DNA from: a virus
Virus record (IMG/VR): IMGVR_UViG_3300032268_000596
Location: 1 to 40,938 of that record
Length of the DNA stretch: 40,938 bases
Direction: 5' to 3' (one strand)
A program made the position numbers and the translations under genes. The notes beneath the pieces are model-generated. The model was given only the letters and a program-made list of their open reading frames with translations. It was not told where the DNA came from and did not search any database. This document shows, piece after piece, positions 39,043 to 40,938 of this stretch (positions are counted from its first letter, which is position 1; each line of letters opens with the position of its first letter).

Positions 39043-39898
39043 CCGTAATTATGGAGAAAAGCCCCAAGTAATTGAATTATACAAGAGTTATTGCGAGTGT
39101 AATAACATTTCATTTAAGATAGACGATAGCGTGAAGTCATATGATGACACCACACTATTTTGTCCTGCTGGAATGCAACAGTTTAAAGATAAATTTAAAA
39201 ACCCAGATAATACATCTATAGCTAATAGCCAATCTTGCATTCGCCTACAAGATTTAAATGAAATTGGTGATGGGTCTCACTTACTGTATTTTAATATGTT
39301 AGGTCTTTTTTCCTTTGGTGAAATGACAATACAAGAAACCATTCATTTTTGGATGAGATTTTTTAATGATATATTAAAAGTTTCAATAGATTATGTGACT
39401 ATACATCCAGAAAAATATGACTCCTGGAAATATTTTTATTCGGACTACCTCAATCTGGAAATTAGATACGATTCGGAATGTATTTGGGGTGATGGTGAAC
39501 TTGGTGGCTATTGCACTGAATTTTATAAAAATGGAATTGAGATTGGTAACATTGTTAATACATCTGGACAGTTTATTGATGTTGGGTTTGGATTGGAAAG
39601 AATTGAAAGTATTCTGGGAAATCCAGTAAAAAGTTCAACGGAGACTTTAAAGGAAACCATCTATAAAATAATAGAATCTGGATATAAACCAGGGAACCAA
39701 AAACAGGAATATGTTTTGCGTAAATTATTGCGCCAACTCTATAAGAGTGGAGAAACTATTGAGCATCAATTTTTTGTAGATGAAGTTAACCGACAAAGTA
39801 AAATAACTTCACGATATTTAAAAATTAAAGATAAACATCCAGACAAAACAAAAGAGTGGTGGTATGAAACCCACGGGATAGATTTATCATTGATTTAA
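39035..39898 (+). CDS. Stand-alone alanyl-tRNA-synthetase-like catalytic domain
   Basis: 287 residues from ATG 39035. Class II AlaRS catalytic features: LFCPAGMQQFKDKF at 41-54 (AlaRS LxxNAGMxQFK), SQSCIR at 65-70, YFNMLGLFSFG at 85-95 and motif 3 GFGLER at 184-189. The tRNA-recognition, editing and C-Ala domains are absent; AlaRS is about 875 residues. It may charge a small substrate, a minihelix or a non-tRNA target, or be a regulator. The usual AlaRS NxG/GPCG residues are changed (GDGELGGYCTE). Confidence 0.78.
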   Translation: MTNRNYGEKPQVIELYKSYCECNNISFKIDDSVKSYDDTTLFCPAGMQQFKDKFKNPDNTSIANSQSCIRLQDLNEIGDGSHLLYFNMLGLFSFGEMTIQETIHFWMRFFNDILKVSIDYVTIHPEKYDSWKYFYSDYLNLEIRYDSECIWGDGELGGYCTEFYKNGIEIGNIVNTSGQFIDVGFGLERIESILGNPVKSSTETLKETIYKIIESGYKPGNQKQEYVLRKLLRQLYKSGETIEHQFFVDEVNRQSKITSRYLKIKDKHPDKTKEWWYETHGIDLSLI

Positions 39899-39899
39899 T

Positions 39900-39956
39900 G
39901 GACACTTAAGAAACTGGCACAAGAGAACTCCATAACCATCCAGAATGCCCTATAAT
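39900..39956 (+). promoter_or_regulatory. Early promoter with upstream dyad, copy 12
   Basis: GGACACTT...CTGGCACA at 39900-39921; TATAAT at 39951, 50 bases from the GACA start. Followed by AAAGGAG and ATG 39985. Confidence 0.7.
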
Positions 39957-39984
39957 ACACTCATACACTCAAAGGAGATTTTCA

Positions 39985-40155
39985 ATGTTTCAAGAACTTA
40001 GATTTGCTGCGACTATTATGCTGATGGTAACTTATGTCACATTTACCGTTCCCATTACATTTACTGCTGGAATTAATGTAGCACAAAAAATTAGATTGGT
40101 TGAATGTATTACTCCACAAGTTCAAAATACTAAAACAACAAAACCGGGTAATTAA
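39985..40155 (+). CDS. Small membrane protein (56 aa)
   Basis: AAAGGAG at 39971. One hydrophobic segment (about 7-33), polar C-terminus with Thr/Gln/Lys. Function unknown. Confidence 0.66.
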   Translation: MFQELRFAATIMLMVTYVTFTVPITFTAGINVAQKIRLVECITPQVQNTKTTKPGN

Positions 40156-40156
40156 A

Positions 40157-40420
40157 ATGGCAGAAATCACAAAAGAACAATTTATTGAAAAGTATGGAAC
40201 GGTAAAGGTAAAATTTGAGTCAGACTACAAATATACGTTTACTTATAGTGCAACACTTCCAGACAGTAAAACTATTTCTGTTGGTTATGGTGGTAATTCA
40301 GATGATATCTATAAATTTAGTGTTAACTCTGATTCGGAGCAAACTATTGAAGATTGTTATCCTTATACCGGTACAGTTTATGGTGGTGATGTAGAGATGG
40401 AGTATTTTTATGAATACTGA
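40157..40420 (+). CDS. Hypothetical protein (87 aa)
   Basis: ATG 40157; the upstream in-frame TTG is rejected. MAEITKEQFIEKYGTVKVKF and onward, beta-type, acidic. Overlaps the Pth2 gene by 11 bases. Function unknown. Confidence 0.62.
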   Translation: MAEITKEQFIEKYGTVKVKFESDYKYTFTYSATLPDSKTISVGYGGNSDDIYKFSVNSDSEQTIEDCYPYTGTVYGGDVEMEYFYEY

Positions 40421-40775
40421 AGAAAATAAACTACAACAAGTCATCGTAATCCGCAAAGACTTAAATATGCGTAAGGGTAAGATGGTTGCACAAGGCGCAC
40501 ACGCCTCTGTGGCTGCCGTTCTACCACATCTAACTGATTGGAGGGTCAAAGAGTGGCTAAAGGTGGCATTTACTAAGATTTGCGTATCAGTGGATTCTGA
40601 AGAAGAACTTTTAGCCATCTACGATAAAGCAAAACTAACCAATCAAATTTGCGAGATTATTGAAGACTCTGGACTTACCGAATTTAAAGGGGTTAAGACC
40701 CTTACTTGCTGTGCCATTGGTCCTGCAACAAAGGAAGAACTTCAGGATATTACTGGTCATTTGAAGTTGCTGTAG
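40410..40775 (+). CDS. pth2: Peptidyl-tRNA hydrolase 2 (Pth2)
   Basis: 121 residues. Releases tRNA from stalled or dropped-off peptidyl-tRNA. Pth2 pattern is clear: QVIVIRKDLNMRKGKMVAQGAHASVAA at 10-36 and the C-terminal VKTLTCCAIGPATKEELQDITGHLKLL. Pth2 is the archaeal/eukaryotic type, found in some bacteria and phages. Fits with the synthetases and tRNA genes nearby. Confidence 0.93.
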   Translation: MNTEENKLQQVIVIRKDLNMRKGKMVAQGAHASVAAVLPHLTDWRVKEWLKVAFTKICVSVDSEEELLAIYDKAKLTNQICEIIEDSGLTEFKGVKTLTCCAIGPATKEELQDITGHLKLL

Positions 40776-40778
40776 GGC

Positions 40779-40785
40779 CTAAATA
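40779..40785 (+). promoter_or_regulatory. Late promoter CTAAATA
   Basis: CTAAATA three bases after the Pth2 stop, before the partial gene at the window end. ACAGACT/AGTCTGT forms a hairpin just downstream. Confidence 0.6.
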
Positions 40786-40849
40786 AACTGACAGACTTTA
40801 ACACTAAACAAATGGGCATTTAGTCTGTATGCTCGTATTGAAAACGATG

Positions 40850-40938
40850 ATGTATTCAAAAAATTTTGCTGTGGCAATTAAAGTAAATGGTAAAATCTTA
40901 AGAGAGTTTGGAGATACAGTGTATCTACCATTTGGCTC
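40850..40938 (+). CDS. Partial gene at the right edge
   Basis: Possible starts 40829, 40847 and 40850. MYSKNFAVAIKVNGKILREFGDTVYLPFG and beyond, cut by the window end. Similar starts occur in cyanophage late proteins; the late promoter upstream agrees. Function cannot be judged. Confidence 0.6.
   Translation, partial: MYSKNFAVAIKVNGKILREFGDTVYLPFG

Overview
The window looks like part of the genome of a lytic T4-like myovirus, most likely a cyanophage or a close relative. Three things support this. The replication genes run in the T4/cyanophage order: gp44, gp62, regA, hsp20, a conserved small gene, gp43 DNA polymerase, uvsX, gp41 and mazG, then gp61 primase, nrdA and nrdB. Late-type promoter octamers (CTAAATA or TATAAATA) stand before many genes. 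The DNA is A+T-rich and densely coded, almost wholly on the + strand. No photosynthesis gene is present, so the host is inferred from gene order and protein resemblance only. || Layout. 1-0.54 kb: Ala-rich tetrapeptide-repeat protein interrupted by a stop codon. 0.55-10.3 kb: replication and recombination core plus small accompanying genes. 10.3-16.9 kb: late genes, mostly basic or low-complexity head-type proteins with T4 internal-protein-like N-termini (MKTFxxF..E), including one fused to a nucleotidyltransferase domain, plus a virion protein and small membrane or coiled-coil proteins. 16.9-21.8 kb: primase and class Ia ribonucleotide reductase; NrdA carries a 165-residue mini-intein directly before the thiyl-radical cysteine. 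21.8-23.0 kb: frameshifted GIY-YIG/NUMOD3 homing endonuclease. 23.3-25.4 kb: a large basic head-type protein, a deaminase and a minus-strand GIY-YIG nuclease. 25.4-28.7 kb: small membrane proteins and two cell-wall enzymes (RlpA-like, YkuD-like). 28.3-30.6 kb: an RNA-rich island with small promoter-terminator units, tRNA-Arg, tRNA-Pro, tRNA-Asp, a frameshifted HNH homing endonuclease, a structured RNA and, most strikingly, an RNA resembling the GTPase-associated centre (GAC, L11-binding domain) of 23S rRNA. 31-32.2 kb: tyrosyl-tRNA synthetase. 32.3-39.0 kb: about 25 tiny overlapping early genes, several broken. 39.0-40.9 kb: a stand-alone alanyl-tRNA-synthetase-like catalytic domain, small genes, peptidyl-tRNA hydrolase 2 and the start of a late gene. 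|| The best candidates for something undescribed are: (1) the 23S-rRNA GAC-like RNA with its own promoter, beside tRNA genes, TyrRS, an AlaRS-like protein and Pth2, which together suggest a translation-takeover module; (2) a recurrent near-palindromic upstream box (GACA-S-TT...AA-S-TGTC or its right half CTGGCACA) 36-38 bp before extended -10 elements at about a dozen early promoters; and (3) a shared 5' cassette, with identical spacing, before two homing endonuclease genes of unrelated families. In that cassette a late promoter sits inside a hairpin abutting the ribosome-binding region, as in the known control of I-TevI in T4. Family assignments come from motif recognition by eye; no database search was run.
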